Source of the DNA: Chitinophaga pinensis
GTDB lineage: Bacteria; Bacteroidota; Bacteroidia; Chitinophagales; Chitinophagaceae
Length of the DNA: 64,000 nt
Reading direction: 5' to 3'
Assembly: GCA_943333125.1 (NCBI GenBank)
Contig: CALQSB010000006.1
Span: forward strand, 1 to 64,000
The position numbers and the translations under genes are program-made. The notes below the pieces were generated by a model that saw only the letters and a list, made by a program, of their open reading frames with translations, was not told the origin of the DNA and searched no databases. Below, one piece after another: positions 53,931 to 63,852 of the stretch (position 1 is its first letter; every line of letters begins with the position of its first letter).

Positions 53931-53997
53931 GCAAGCGCTTGTCTTTGCGTCATTTTTTTCTTGTAATAAATTTAAAAAGGCAAAACCGGGGTTAACG
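53931..53997 (+). repeat. Dispersed intergenic repeat, copy C
   Basis: GCAAGCGCTTGTCTTTGCG, then a T-run and TTGTAATAAATTT, nearly the same as copy B, ending in GGCAAAACCGGGGTTAAC. With copy E it forms a divergent pair in the 303-nt gap before the transposase. The rest of the gap (53842-53930) has no recognised feature except a small TTGTT-CCAC-AACAA stem at 53888-53901. Confidence 0.72.
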
Positions 53998-54023
53998 AAA
54001 AAATAATAGAAGTATAAAATTCT

Positions 54024-54605
54024 TTATCTAATGTTCATCACCAAACTCAATCCATTTGTTCTTGCCATAGGAGAGTATCCGCCTTTAATTTGAAAACTCA
54101 ATTTGTCACTCACATCAAAGGTTTTTAAATGGGCATCCACTGCAGCATCCGCAACATTTAATCCCCAGAACAAAACAAAAAATACCACACAGTAATCTAC
54201 ATTTTGTCTGACTTGATCTCTGAAAACCCGAATTCTTTCTGGCTGATCTTTTACGCTGTAATAAGGCTGCTTGATCAGGTAATCGTTTGTAGGGTCATTG
54301 TCAGTAGACAAGATGTATGCATTCTTTGCATCTTTGTATTGGCCAATGTTTCTAAAAAATAAGTAAGTCGTTGTGCCTAATGCACCATAAATAAATGGGA
54401 GTTTCCAGGCTTTTTTATTGGTAATTTGTCCCCAACCAGGAATGATGGCGGATCTTACAATTGCTTTTTTGGGATTATATTTTACACTGCTGTCTTTTAC
54501 TAATTGCGTTTGGGAAACAATTAAACTGTCTTCCTGAGCAAATAAATGATTACTCAAAAAAAAACCGGTTAAAAAGAATAGTATACTTTTTTTAACAGCA
54601 GTCAT
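54024..54605 (-). CDS. DUF5683 domain protein
   Basis: 193 aa. Signal peptide ends LFAQ. KAIVRSAIIPGWGQITNKKAWKLPFIYG (shown as two motifs: KAIVRSAIIPGWGQ and NKKAWKLPFIYG) is the DUF5683 core; further membrane-type segments at about residues 78-95 and 140-158. It overlaps parB by 1 nt. The family commonly follows parAB in Bacteroidota; function unknown. Confidence 0.82.
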   Translation of the reverse strand: MTAVKKSILFFLTGFFLSNHLFAQEDSLIVSQTQLVKDSSVKYNPKKAIVRSAIIPGWGQITNKKAWKLPFIYGALGTTTYLFFRNIGQYKDAKNAYILSTDNDPTNDYLIKQPYYSVKDQPERIRVFRDQVRQNVDYCVVFFVLFWGLNVADAAVDAHLKTFDVSDKLSFQIKGGYSPMARTNGLSLVMNIR

Positions 54606-55513
54606 CAGCTCACATTGATTTTTAATTTCTCAAGCAAACTATTCATTTCTTCAAGAGAATAATATTCGAACAAAATAGTGCCATGTCCTTTTTTATTATG
54701 CGTCAACTTTACTTTCGTGCCATACGCGGATGCAATATTGTCTTCGATTTTTTTGTATGCATTAGGAACGCCGGATTTAGGAATTATTTTTGGGGTATTT
54801 CCGGTGTATAGTTTTCTAACCAGGTCTTCAGTTTGGCGAACAGAAAGTCCTTTCTTTTTTATCTCTGAAAAAATGTACAATTGTTTGTCTACAACATCTA
54901 CATTAATTATAGCCCTTGCATGCCCCATACTGATTACACCATTTCTTACCGCAACCTGAATATCCGGAGGTAGTTTTAATAGTCTTATATAATTAGTAAC
55001 CGTACTTCTGTCTTTGCCCATTCTTTCAGCTAATTGTTCCTGTGTATAATCCAGGTCATCCATTAATCTCTTATAACTTAAGGCAATTTCAATGGCATTT
55101 AAATTCTCTCTTTGAAGATTTTCAAGTAAGGCAAGTTCAAGAATATTGTCATCATTGGCTTGACGGATATATACAGGGACTTCTTTTAATCCAGCAATTC
55201 TTGATGCTCTGAATCTTCGTTCACCAGCAATCAGTCTGAACCTTCCATTGGGAATAGCAGAAACGGTAAGGGGCTGAATAATTCCGTGCATTTTTATTGA
55301 AGCTGCCAACTCACTCAAAGCGACTGCTTCAAAATCTTTTCTGGGTTGATGAGGATTTACATCTATTTTATCTAAAGTAACATTCATGGTGGATGTAGTT
55401 TTTTCCGCCACTTCAGTTTTTAAATTACCGGTATTATTTTTAAGGTCTGCATCAATATTTTGTAGTAAACTTCTGATGCCTTTTCCTAATGCGTCTGATT
55501 TTTTTTGTTGCAT
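54605..55513 (-). CDS. parB: Chromosome-partitioning protein ParB
   Basis: 302 aa. ParB/Srx CTPase domain: VNPHQPRKDFE (box I), LIAGERRFRASRIAGL (box II, about residues 95-110), then the HTH DYTQEQLAERMGKDRSTVTNY with QEQLAERMGKDRSTV as the core. Binds parS near the origin. No consensus parS (TGTTTCACGTGAAACA) was found in the window. Confidence 0.95.
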   Translation of the reverse strand: MQQKKSDALGKGIRSLLQNIDADLKNNTGNLKTEVAEKTTSTMNVTLDKIDVNPHQPRKDFEAVALSELAASIKMHGIIQPLTVSAIPNGRFRLIAGERRFRASRIAGLKEVPVYIRQANDDNILELALLENLQRENLNAIEIALSYKRLMDDLDYTQEQLAERMGKDRSTVTNYIRLLKLPPDIQVAVRNGVISMGHARAIINVDVVDKQLYIFSEIKKKGLSVRQTEDLVRKLYTGNTPKIIPKSGVPNAYKKIEDNIASAYGTKVKLTHNKKGHGTILFEYYSLEEMNSLLEKLKINVS

Positions 55514-55597
55514 AATATTTTAATTAGCAGAAGATTTGATTATTTGAAATGGAGCAGTAAAAAAATCCAATTATCAGTAAACTCATCCACTTATTTT

Positions 55598-56398
55598 TTA
55601 TTCTAAAATTCTATCTTCCTGAGTCAGTCTGGTCATATTGTTTTTCTGTAAAATCTCTTTTGCCAGATTTAAATAATTCACAGCTCCTTTGCTGTCGGAA
55701 TCATATAAGATAACGGGCTTGCCCACACTTGGCGCTTCACTTAGTTTAGTATTCCGGTGGATGATGCTGCTGAATACCATATCTTCGAAATGTCGTCTAA
55801 CTTCACTAACTACCTGATTGCATAAACGTAAGCGGCCATCGTACATAGTCATTAAAATTCCTTCTATTTTCAAATCTACATTAAGACGGTTCTGAATAAT
55901 TTTTACTGTGTTCAATAATTTGCCAAGTCCTTCCAATGCAAAGAATTCTGTTTGTACAGGAATCACCACACTATCGGCAGCGGTTAATGCATTTACGGTA
56001 ATAAGTCCTAATGAAGGGGAGCAGTCAATAATAATAAATTCATAATCGCCAGAAACAGATTCCAGGATTTTTTTTAAAACCAGCTCACGGTTGGGGTAAT
56101 TGATAATTTCAATTTCAGCACCAACCAGATCAATATGAGAAGGAATAAGATCCAGATGAGGAATGCTTGTTTTTAAAATCACATCTCTTGCTTCAGCTTC
56201 ATTAACCATGCAATCGTAAAGGCTTTTGGTGATATTTTGAAGATCGAACCCAACGCCAGTTGTACTGTTTGCCTGAGGATCGGCATCCACCAATAATGTT
56301 TTGAATTCAAGAATACCCAAGCTCGCAGCCAGATTGATAGCTGTGGTGGTTTTTCCAACGCCCCCTTTTTGATTAGCTACTCCAATTATTCTTGCCAT
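55598..56398 (-). CDS. parA: Chromosome-partitioning ATPase ParA (Soj)
   Basis: 266 aa. Deviant Walker [16 protein letters not shown] (about residues 10-24), [18 protein letters not shown] and the Soj-type [15 protein letters not shown]. Works with ParB; starts the parA-parB-DUF5683 cluster. Confidence 0.96.
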   Translation of the reverse strand: MARIIGVANQKGGVGKTTTAINLAASLGILEFKTLLVDADPQANSTTGVGFDLQNITKSLYDCMVNEAEARDVILKTSIPHLDLIPSHIDLVGAEIEIINYPNRELVLKKILESVSGDYEFIIIDCSPSLGLITVNALTAADSVVIPVQTEFFALEGLGKLLNTVKIIQNRLNVDLKIEGILMTMYDGRLRLCNQVVSEVRRHFEDMVFSSIIHRNTKLSEAPSVGKPVILYDSDSKGAVNYLNLAKEILQKNNMTRLTQEDRILE

Positions 56399-56585
56399 AT
56401 TTTTACTTGTTCTGTGAATTATTTAGGCAAAAATCGGGTATTTTTCTTTGTAAATATGGTAAAGTTATTAAGGATTGGGTAGGATAAACTCAATAAAAGT
56501 AAATATTCGACTTAAAACCGGAACATTATGACCTTATAATTGTTTATATGCTGAGTTTAAGACAATTTGCATTAAAATTACACCG

Positions 56586-57086
56586 ATGACAACAGTGATT
56601 TCAGGAACCGGAAGACCAGGGAGCAATACCAAAAAAGTGGCTTTAACTTACTGTAAAATGTTACAGGAGGCCGGAATTAACTATTCTTTACTTAGCCTTG
56701 ATGAGCATAATGTGTATAAGCATAACGAAGAGTTTATTGAAATAGAAAAAAAATATATAATTCCTGCAGACCGGTTTATTATGATCGTGCCAGAATACAA
56801 TGGATCATATCCTGGCATTTTAAAATTAATGCTCGACAATTCCGATGTAACAAAATGCTGGCATCACAAAAAAGTACTGCTTACCGGAATTTCTACTGGG
56901 AGAGCCGGAAATTTAAGAGGGCTGGATCACCTTACAGGTTCTTTGATGTATTTGAAAATGCATGTTCATCCCAATCGTCTTCCCATTAGTGTGGTTGATA
57001 AATTAATAGGCGATGATAATGAAATTCATGACGAGCCCACTATTCATGCAATTCGCCAGCAATTGAATGAGTTTCAAAAGTTTTAA
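56586..57086 (+). CDS. NADPH-dependent FMN reductase family protein
   Basis: 166 aa. Flavodoxin-like fold: ISGTGRPGSNTKKVA (phosphate loop, about residues 5-19), PEYNGSYPGILKLMLDN (residues about 73-89), and LLTGISTGRAGNLRG. It would transfer electrons to flavins or quinones. Substrate unknown. 14 nt before a metallophosphoesterase. Confidence 0.88.
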   Translation: MTTVISGTGRPGSNTKKVALTYCKMLQEAGINYSLLSLDEHNVYKHNEEFIEIEKKYIIPADRFIMIVPEYNGSYPGILKLMLDNSDVTKCWHHKKVLLTGISTGRAGNLRGLDHLTGSLMYLKMHVHPNRLPISVVDKLIGDDNEIHDEPTIHAIRQQLNEFQKF

Positions 57087-57100
57087 ATCGAAAATCAAAT

Positions 57101-58354
57101 ATGCGTTCTACCCTAGGAGTTATTGTGTTTATTTCGCTTTCATTGCTGATGGATTTTTATATTTTTCAATCAGTCAAATTGGTCAGTCTGAATTTTTCTC
57201 CAAAAAATAAATCTATTGTACACATTGTTTTCTGGGGAATTTCAATCCTGAATATCAGTTTCTTTTTAATGTTATCATTATTACAACAAGACTTTCTGCC
57301 TAAATTATTCAAGTCGTATATTTTCGCTACACTTGTTGGTTTTTTTATTGCCAAATTGGTTGCCTGTCTTTTTTTTCTGGTGGATGATTTAAGAAGAATA
57401 ATTCAATGGCTCACTACAAAAGCATTTACAGCCAAAGCAGGTGTTGCAGGAGCGTCGGTTGATAAGGGCATCAGCAGATCGGTGTTTTTTAGCTGGATTG
57501 GACTTTCTGCCGGAACTTCTTTATTTGGTAGTTTGCTTTACGGCTTTGGTAATAAATACAATTACAGAGTTGTCAGAAAAAAGCTTTCATTCAAAAACCT
57601 GCCTGAATCTTTCATAGGAATAAAGATTGCTCATATCAGCGATATTCATAGCGGAAGTTTTACAGACAAAGCTGCTGTAGAATTGGGTGTTAAGAAAATC
57701 CTGGAAGAAAATCCTGACATCATCATGTTTACCGGCGACTTGGTAAATAACAAGGCTAGCGAAATGAATGATTATAAAGATATTTTCTCCACGCTGAAAG
57801 CCCCAATGGGAGTGTATTCTATTTTAGGAAATCATGATTATGGGGATTATGTGGAGTGGCCTTCTGAAGGGTTGACTAAGGAACAGAATTTGATAAATCT
57901 GAAACAAGTTCACGCGGATATGGGTTGGCGTTTGCTCATGAATGAACATGTGGTGCTGGAAAAAGAAAGTCACCAAATCGCTTTACTGGGCATCGAAAAC
58001 TGGGGCAACAAAATTAAATTTCCTAAATACGGAAAGATGGATTTGGCGTATAAAGGCGCAGATAAATTTCCATTCAAAATATTATTGAGTCACGATCCCA
58101 GCCATTGGGATGCACAGGTAAGAACTGATTACAAAGATATCGACCTGATGTTGTGCGGCCACACTCACGGTATGCAGTTTGGTCTTGAAATTCCGGGATT
58201 CAAATGGAGCCCGGTGCAGTATATATATAAGCATTGGGCAGGTTTGTATGAAGAAGATCAACAAAAATTATATGTAAACCGTGGATTTGGATTCATAGGG
58301 TATCCGGGACGGGTAGGGATATTGCCGGAGATTACAATTATAGAACTGGTATAA
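57101..58354 (+). CDS. Membrane-anchored metallophosphoesterase
   Basis: 417 aa. About four N-terminal membrane helices (residues 1-150), then a calcineurin-like domain with AHISDIHSGSF, FTGDLVNN, GNHDYGDY, SHDPSHWD and GHTHGMQFG, the complete five-motif metal site. Resembles YkuE-type phosphoesterases but with different membrane topology. Substrate unknown; may act on lipid or nucleotide phosphates. Confidence 0.92.
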   Translation: MRSTLGVIVFISLSLLMDFYIFQSVKLVSLNFSPKNKSIVHIVFWGISILNISFFLMLSLLQQDFLPKLFKSYIFATLVGFFIAKLVACLFFLVDDLRRIIQWLTTKAFTAKAGVAGASVDKGISRSVFFSWIGLSAGTSLFGSLLYGFGNKYNYRVVRKKLSFKNLPESFIGIKIAHISDIHSGSFTDKAAVELGVKKILEENPDIIMFTGDLVNNKASEMNDYKDIFSTLKAPMGVYSILGNHDYGDYVEWPSEGLTKEQNLINLKQVHADMGWRLLMNEHVVLEKESHQIALLGIENWGNKIKFPKYGKMDLAYKGADKFPFKILLSHDPSHWDAQVRTDYKDIDLMLCGHTHGMQFGLEIPGFKWSPVQYIYKHWAGLYEEDQQKLYVNRGFGFIGYPGRVGILPEITIIELV

Positions 58355-58386
58355 AAAAACACCCCAGCTTAATGACTGGGGTGTTT
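58351..58386. terminator. Terminator between metallophosphoesterase and DEAD-box gene
   Basis: AAACACCCCAG (58357-58367) pairs with CTGGGGTGTTT (58376-58386). The A-run at 58353-58359 gives a good T-run for the minus-strand helicase gene; plus-strand T-run is short. Confidence 0.85.
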
Positions 58387-58432
58387 GAAATCGTTAATTT
58401 AGTAAGGGACGGTTATAAACGAATGCCTGGTT

Positions 58433-60190
58433 TTAATATGGTTTCCTCTCTCTTGGAGCATAATTTCTGGTTCTGCCGCCTTCTTCATTTCTTGGTCGGC
58501 CTCCACCACCACTGCCTTCATCGTTAGGTCTTTTAAAACCGCCATCGGCTTCATTCATTCTCACGGTTCTGTTATTGTATCTTTTTCCATCAATACATTT
58601 AATCATTTTTGAAGCGTTTGCTTTATCTACCTCTACCCACGTATTCATTTCTCTCATATCAATCTTTCCTAAAACTTCTTTTTTAAGATTGCTTTCATCC
58701 AGTATGAATTGTAGGAAGCTGGCTTTATAAAAACCGTCTTTGGTTCCCAGATTAACAAACAGTCTGGTATAACCGTTATCTCTGCGGTTAAAAGTTCTTT
58801 CTGATCTACTGCCGTTACTAATTGCATCTCTTGGTGCATCAGTTCTTCTTGCTCTGCTGTCTAGTCCGATATTCAGATCTTCGGCATTGTTATAGTACTT
58901 AAGAAAATGATCAAATTCTAATGCAGCAACTCTTTGCAACACTTCTTCTTTAGAAACATTTTCAAATTTTGTCATTAAATCAGGAAGATAAGTTTCATAA
59001 TCGCCATGAGAAATATCTGTCTGAATTAATTTGTCCATGAAATGGAAAAATTGTTTCCGGCAAACATCTTTACCGCTTGGGATATCCACTTTGTGAAAAG
59101 TAGCATTTACCATTTTTTCAAGCTGTCTTATTTTGAAAGTCTCTCTGGTATGACAAATAGAAATACAGATTCCACTCTTTCCTGCTCTTGCAGTACGTCC
59201 ACTTCTGTGCGTATACACTTCCATGTCATCAGGTAATTCATAATTGATTACATGAGTAATGCCATCCACATCTATTCCTCTGGCAGCAACATCTGTTGCA
59301 ATTAATAATTGTAAAGTTTTGCTTCTGAAACGTCCCATTACTTTGTCGCGCTGTTGCTGAGTTAAATCGCCATGCAATGCTTCGATGTCGTAACCGCTTT
59401 TAGATAATTTTTCAGATATATCCTGAGCATCTGCTTTGGTGCGGGTAAAAATAATGCCATACATTCCAGGATTAAAATCTATAAGTCTTTTTAAAGCTTC
59501 ATAACGATGATGTGCAGCCGTTGAAAAATATTGATGATCAATGTTTACATTACCGCTGTTTTTCTTTCCAACAGTAATTTCCTTTGGGGAGGTCATAAAG
59601 TTTCTGGAAATTGCCCTTACTTCTGGAGGCATTGTGGCACTGAATAACCAGATGCTTTCTCTGTTAATGGTATTTTTCAAAACGAAGTCAATATCGTCTC
59701 TGAAGCCCATGTTCAACATTTCATCAGCTTCATCAAGTACTACATATTTTACTTTTTGTAAGTCAATAGCTTTTCTTTCGATAAGATCAATTAATCTTCC
59801 TGGTGTGGCTACAACAATTTGTACACCCTGACGAAGATTACGTATTTGCATGGTGATAGAAGCACCACCATAAACGGCTTCTGTATTTACACCCTTGAGG
59901 TATTTTTTATAAAGTTGTAAGTCGCTGGTAATTTGCAAGCAAAGTTCTCGAGTTGGGCAAACGATTAATGCCTGAGGAAATTTGTCTGCAGCATTTATTA
60001 GTTGCAATAAAGGCAATCCAAAAGCAGCAGTTTTTCCGGTTCCTGTTTGAGCTAATCCAACAAAATCTGTAGTGCCGGAAAGCAATACAGGGATAGCTTG
60101 TTCTTGAATAGGTGTGGGGTTTACAAATCCCAAGTCAGTTACGGATTGTAAAATTTCGGCTTTGAGGCCTAACGCTTCAAATGTTGTCAT
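58433..60190 (-). CDS. DEAD-box RNA helicase with DbpA-type RNA-binding domain
   Basis: 585 aa. Q motif PTPIQEQAIP, Walker A AQTGTGKTAA, PTREL, DEAD in VVLDEADEML, SAT in LFSATMP and HRSGRTARAGKSG are intact (residues about 1-380). A helical segment and a DbpA/CsdA RNA-binding fold (about 470-545, LFVNLGTKDGFYKASFLQFI) follow, then a Gly/Arg-rich tail. It resembles DeaD/CsdA helicases that act in ribosome assembly and cold response. Long 5' leader. Confidence 0.95.
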   Translation of the reverse strand: MTTFEALGLKAEILQSVTDLGFVNPTPIQEQAIPVLLSGTTDFVGLAQTGTGKTAAFGLPLLQLINAADKFPQALIVCPTRELCLQITSDLQLYKKYLKGVNTEAVYGGASITMQIRNLRQGVQIVVATPGRLIDLIERKAIDLQKVKYVVLDEADEMLNMGFRDDIDFVLKNTINRESIWLFSATMPPEVRAISRNFMTSPKEITVGKKNSGNVNIDHQYFSTAAHHRYEALKRLIDFNPGMYGIIFTRTKADAQDISEKLSKSGYDIEALHGDLTQQQRDKVMGRFRSKTLQLLIATDVAARGIDVDGITHVINYELPDDMEVYTHRSGRTARAGKSGICISICHTRETFKIRQLEKMVNATFHKVDIPSGKDVCRKQFFHFMDKLIQTDISHGDYETYLPDLMTKFENVSKEEVLQRVAALEFDHFLKYYNNAEDLNIGLDSRARRTDAPRDAISNGSRSERTFNRRDNGYTRLFVNLGTKDGFYKASFLQFILDESNLKKEVLGKIDMREMNTWVEVDKANASKMIKCIDGKRYNNRTVRMNEADGGFKRPNDEGSGGGGRPRNEEGGRTRNYAPRERKPY

Positions 60191-60392
60191 TTTTTATTTT
60201 TTAATGTAAGGACCCTTCATTGCAGTTTGCAATAATCACGTGGTCAAAATTTAATTTTGATGATCACATGTAATGCTTCGGGCCGTTGGGAGAGAAAAAA
60301 TCTTAGTAGTAAAGATTAACTTGAAACCTGCTTTCAACAGCAACTGAGCATGTCATGTAATTCTCAGTATTCTTAATGTCGGCGCAAAGCTA
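60191..60392 (-). promoter_or_regulatory. Promoter and long structured leader of the DEAD-box helicase
   Basis: The 307-nt gap holds an exact TAGCTTTG -7 element (60385-60392, minus strand) that would give a leader of roughly 185 nt. Inside it are stem sequences ATTGC/GCAAT (60219-60233), TCAAAATT/AATTTTGA (60244-60260) and ACTGAG/CTCAGT (60343-60368). Long leaders are usual for cold-shock helicase genes. Beyond 60392 I see nothing except the promoter-proximal region of the next gene. Confidence 0.5.
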
Positions 60393-60497
60393 CGGCTTTA
60401 TTTTCGTAAATCATAGTTATTTTGAAATAAAATTATCCTTGTGCACTTACTGTACTATTGAATTCAGTAACTTTATAATTCAAAAATTTAAATCAAT

Positions 60498-61082
60498 ATG
60501 ACTAAAAAATCATCTTTATTTTTCATTTCATTTTTATTGTTAAACACAGTAGTGTTTTCTCAGGGGTTTCATATTGGCGCTAAGTTTGGCACCGACATTC
60601 AAAAAATCAAAGGGTCTAATTTTAGCGAGAAATTTGCTTACGGGTATCATTTGGGTGCTTTTGCTGAATTAAAACTGAATAAAACGTATACCATTCAACC
60701 CGAGTTTTATTATAGTTCTGTAAATCTTAATATAGATTCTAATCTGTCAACTATTTCAAGTACAATAACACTCTCGAAATTAAAACTTGGGTATATCAAT
60801 ATTCCTTTATTACTCAACATTAATGCAAGTAAATTATTGGCCTTTCAGGTCGGGCCGCGCTATGGGATAATTGTGAATAAAGACAAATCAATTAGGGCAA
60901 ATACAAAAGACGCATTTAAGTCTGGTGATTTTTCAATGGTAGCCGGGGTTCAGTTTGCTATTTCAAAAGTCAGAATTTATGGAAGATATCAAATTGGGCT
61001 CTCTGATATAAATGAGACAGGCAATAAGGCAAAATGGAAAAGCGAGACTATCCATATTGGAGTAGGGCTAACAATTTTGTAA
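60498..61082 (+). CDS. Outer-membrane beta-barrel (PF13568-type) protein
   Basis: 194 aa. Signal peptide ends VVFSQ. FHIGAKFGTDIQKIKG, YGYHLGAFAELKLNKTYTIQPEFYYSS and the final HIGVGLTIL (given in parts) match the PorT-like outer-membrane barrel family of Bacteroidota. Converges with tsaC with a 6-nt gap. Function unknown. Confidence 0.83.
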   Translation: MTKKSSLFFISFLLLNTVVFSQGFHIGAKFGTDIQKIKGSNFSEKFAYGYHLGAFAELKLNKTYTIQPEFYYSSVNLNIDSNLSTISSTITLSKLKLGYINIPLLLNINASKLLAFQVGPRYGIIVNKDKSIRANTKDAFKSGDFSMVAGVQFAISKVRIYGRYQIGLSDINETGNKAKWKSETIHIGVGLTIL

Positions 61083-61088
61083 ATTATT

Positions 61089-61661
61089 TTAAGGACGAAG
61101 TATTTCATAACTGCCATCCTCATTCACTTTAATCACGGTGCTCGGAATTCCGGGCACTTGTTCTTCCTGGCGGTGTTCAACGATATAATCAACTCCATTT
61201 TTTATCAGGATGTCAATATCTGAGAAAATTCCGGGAGCAGGATATCCCGAAATATTAGACGAAGTAGAAACGATAGGTTTTCCAAATGCTTTAATAAGAT
61301 CGCGGCAAAACGGATCCTTAACTATTCTGATTCCAATACTTCCATCTTTGTTGATCAAATTTTCGGCCAGATGAATGGCATTTTGATAAATCACCGTTGT
61401 AGGTCTGTTTATTCCTTTGATGTAATCATAAATTTTCAAAGGATTTTGTTGAGTGTAATGTAAAATGTCGGATTCGTCTGCCACAAGAATAATCATACTT
61501 TTCGCCTCGTTTCTATTTTTTAAACGGTAAATGCGGGCAACGGCATTTTTGTTTTCAGGATCACAGCCTATACCCCAAACAGTATCGGTAGGATATAAAA
61601 TTAATCCTCCATTTTTCAAAATGGCTAAGCAATTTTCTATATCGTTTTTATAACCAATCAT
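61089..61661 (-). CDS. tsaC: Threonylcarbamoyl-AMP synthase (Sua5/YrdC family)
   Basis: 190 aa, the short TsaC type. YPTDTVWGIGCDP (about residues 22-34), RLKNRNEAKSMIILV, GSIGIRIVKDPFC and STSSNISGYPAPG are the YrdC signature. Makes threonylcarbamoyl-AMP for t6A in tRNA. Overlaps the upstream glycosyltransferase by 4 nt (ATGA). Confidence 0.95.
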   Translation of the reverse strand: MIGYKNDIENCLAILKNGGLILYPTDTVWGIGCDPENKNAVARIYRLKNRNEAKSMIILVADESDILHYTQQNPLKIYDYIKGINRPTTVIYQNAIHLAENLINKDGSIGIRIVKDPFCRDLIKAFGKPIVSTSSNISGYPAPGIFSDIDILIKNGVDYIVEHRQEEQVPGIPSTVIKVNEDGSYEILRP

Positions 61662-62809
61662 AAAATTTTATTGTATACATTCATAATGTCTTTTGCATAC
61701 TGAGCTTGCGTGAATTTTTTTACCTGCTCAAATCCCTTTTCAATCATAAGTTTTCTGAGCTGCGGATCTGTTGATACCTGGATTAAATTTTCGGCAATGG
61801 CTTTAATATCAAACGGATCGAAATAAATAGCCGCATCTCCTCCAACTTCAGGTAAGCATGAGGTGTTGCTGCTGATTACAGGAATGCCACTATACATCGC
61901 TTCAAGCAATGGCGCTCCAAATCCCTCAAATATCGAAGGATATACCAAAGCAATCGCTTGTTGATAAATGGCAGGAAAATCTTTTGCAGTTGTGAAATCT
62001 GCATCTTTGGATTCTGGTAATTCGTTTAATAAAATCAATTTGTCACTCATGCCATTATCGGCCATTAATTGTTTTGCTTTTTCTTTATCTTTTTTTCCAT
62101 TACCAATTACTACCAATGGGAAGTTGTTTTCATTTTTAATTCTTATCATCGCCTCGCATACAGAAATTAAATTCTTTCTTGGAGCGATACTGCTAACAAA
62201 TAAAAAATATTGATCAGGAAGTTTGTATCTTTTTTTTACATTCGACTTTTCATCTTCACTGATGATACATTGGAAAATCGGATTGCAGCTTTGGTAGCAA
62301 ACCGTTATCTTCTGTTCGGGCACATGATAGTAATGAATCAGATCCGCTTTTGTTTGATTGCTGATTGCTACTACAGCGTCTGCAATTTTACAGGCATATT
62401 TTATTTTCCAGCGGTGAACATAGCGCTGATCAAATGGATAGGTTTCAGGAAATCTTTCATATATCAAATCATGAACAGTAACCACCGTTTTTACATTCGT
62501 ATTTTGTATTCCTCTTGGCAATTGATTACTCACTCCATGAAAGATGTCTATTTTTTCTTTTACAATATCATTTACCATCAAACGACTACGCCAAAACGCA
62601 GGAAATAATTTCCCTGAAAGAGTTACTGGAAAAATGCTTTTTGTGTTTTTGAAATCACGGTCATTAAATAAACTAGTTTTTTTTGGAGCGAATAGGGTGT
62701 AGTCATGTTGTGGATATTGACTGGTTAAAATAGCGATCAAAGAACGAATGTAGTTCCCTAATCCGGTTTTATTCTGATATGCCCTTTTGCCATCAAAACC
62801 AATTCTCAT
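61658..62809 (-). CDS. Glycosyltransferase family 4/1
   Basis: 383 aa. GT-B fold: N-terminal [20 protein letters not shown], middle [16 protein letters not shown] and C-terminal [19 protein letters not shown] with the family EX7E pattern, then [15 protein letters not shown]. Likely a mannosyl- or rhamnosyl-type transferase in surface glycan synthesis; donor unknown. In operon with tsaC. Confidence 0.9.
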   Translation of the reverse strand: MRIGFDGKRAYQNKTGLGNYIRSLIAILTSQYPQHDYTLFAPKKTSLFNDRDFKNTKSIFPVTLSGKLFPAFWRSRLMVNDIVKEKIDIFHGVSNQLPRGIQNTNVKTVVTVHDLIYERFPETYPFDQRYVHRWKIKYACKIADAVVAISNQTKADLIHYYHVPEQKITVCYQSCNPIFQCIISEDEKSNVKKRYKLPDQYFLFVSSIAPRKNLISVCEAMIRIKNENNFPLVVIGNGKKDKEKAKQLMADNGMSDKLILLNELPESKDADFTTAKDFPAIYQQAIALVYPSIFEGFGAPLLEAMYSGIPVISSNTSCLPEVGGDAAIYFDPFDIKAIAENLIQVSTDPQLRKLMIEKGFEQVKKFTQAQYAKDIMNVYNKIL

Positions 62810-63039
62810 CTCTTTGTTTTTAATTACTTATTATTTCTAAATTCCCTGTCCTCATCAAATGATAAAATTAAGTCTTCCGGGAAATATTCAACAAAGTAAA
62901 AGTATAGTTTCTGAAATATAAAGGCTATTTCAATATTTATTGTGCCGAACTTAGTCCTTAGTGTTCATAAATTTTATTTGTTTTGTATCTTGCTCACTTT
63001 GAAAATGCATAATTCAAACCTGATATAAATCTTAATAAA

Positions 63040-63852
63040 ATGGAATTGCAAATATTGATCAAAGAGGCCTGGGCAAATAGAGAACTATTAAAAGATTCTA
63101 TCTACACTGACGCAATTAAAAATGTCATCGAAGAAGTGGATAAAGGCCGATTAAGAACAGCCGAACCTGTTGGTAATGATTGGAAAGTAAATGAATGGGT
63201 TAAGCAGGCCATTTTAATGTATTTCGGAATTCAACCCATGGAAACCTATACTTTGCCTCCATTTGAATTTTATGATAAAATGAAATTGAAGTCTAATTAT
63301 AAGGAACTGGGAGTAAGAGCTGTTCCTCATGCGGTAGCACGTTACGGGGCTTTTATAGACAGAAATGTTGTTTTGATGCCTTCTTATGTAAATATCGGAG
63401 CTTATGTTGGTGAAGGTACTATGGTAGACACATGGGCAACAGTTGGAAGTTGCGCACAAATCGGCAAGCATGTTCATTTAAGCGGTGGCGTTGGTATCGG
63501 TGGCGTATTGGAGCCTTTGCAGGCAAGTCCGGTTATTATTGAAGATGGTTGTTTTCTAGGAAGCAGAAGCATTGTGGTTGAAGGGGTAAGAGTTTGCAAA
63601 GAAGCGGTGCTGGGCGCTAATGTAGTTTTGACACAATCAACAAAAATAATTGACGTAAGCGGCCCCGAGCCTATAGAAATTAAAGGCTACGTTCCTGAAA
63701 GAAGCGTTGTTATTCCAGGCAGTTATACAAAAAAATTTCCGGCAGGTGATTATAATGTGAGTTGCGCATTAATAATTGGCAAAAGAAAAGCGAGCACTGA
63801 TTTGAAAACTAGTTTGAATGACGCGTTAAGAGATTTTAATATCGCTGTTTAA
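63040..63852 (+). CDS. dapD: Tetrahydrodipicolinate N-succinyltransferase
   Basis: 270 aa. DapD N-terminal domain with DKGRLRTAEP and WVKQAILMYFG, then left-handed beta-helix turns (NVVLMPSYVNIGAYVGEGTM, VGSCAQIGKHVHLSGGVGIG, shown in part) and the C-terminal GSYTKKFPAGDYNVSCALI. Succinyl-dependent branch of lysine and diaminopimelate synthesis; works with DapB, encoded 10 kb away. The 230-nt upstream gap has no recognised feature. Confidence 0.96.
   Translation: MELQILIKEAWANRELLKDSIYTDAIKNVIEEVDKGRLRTAEPVGNDWKVNEWVKQAILMYFGIQPMETYTLPPFEFYDKMKLKSNYKELGVRAVPHAVARYGAFIDRNVVLMPSYVNIGAYVGEGTMVDTWATVGSCAQIGKHVHLSGGVGIGGVLEPLQASPVIIEDGCFLGSRSIVVEGVRVCKEAVLGANVVLTQSTKIIDVSGPEPIEIKGYVPERSVVIPGSYTKKFPAGDYNVSCALIIGKRKASTDLKTSLNDALRDFNIAV

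Noticed and set aside
54605-56585. parS site near parAB
   Set aside because: I found no TGTTTCACGTGAAACA-like sequence by reading; a proper scan could still find a degenerate one.
62820-62966. Open frame on the minus strand of about 46 codons ending at 62822, with a protein-like acidic sequence (EYFPEDLILSFDEDREF)
   Set aside because: No ATG, GTG or TTG start in frame; the ATG near 62967 is in another frame and stops after five codons. Might be a gene remnant, but the length is within chance for AT-rich DNA.
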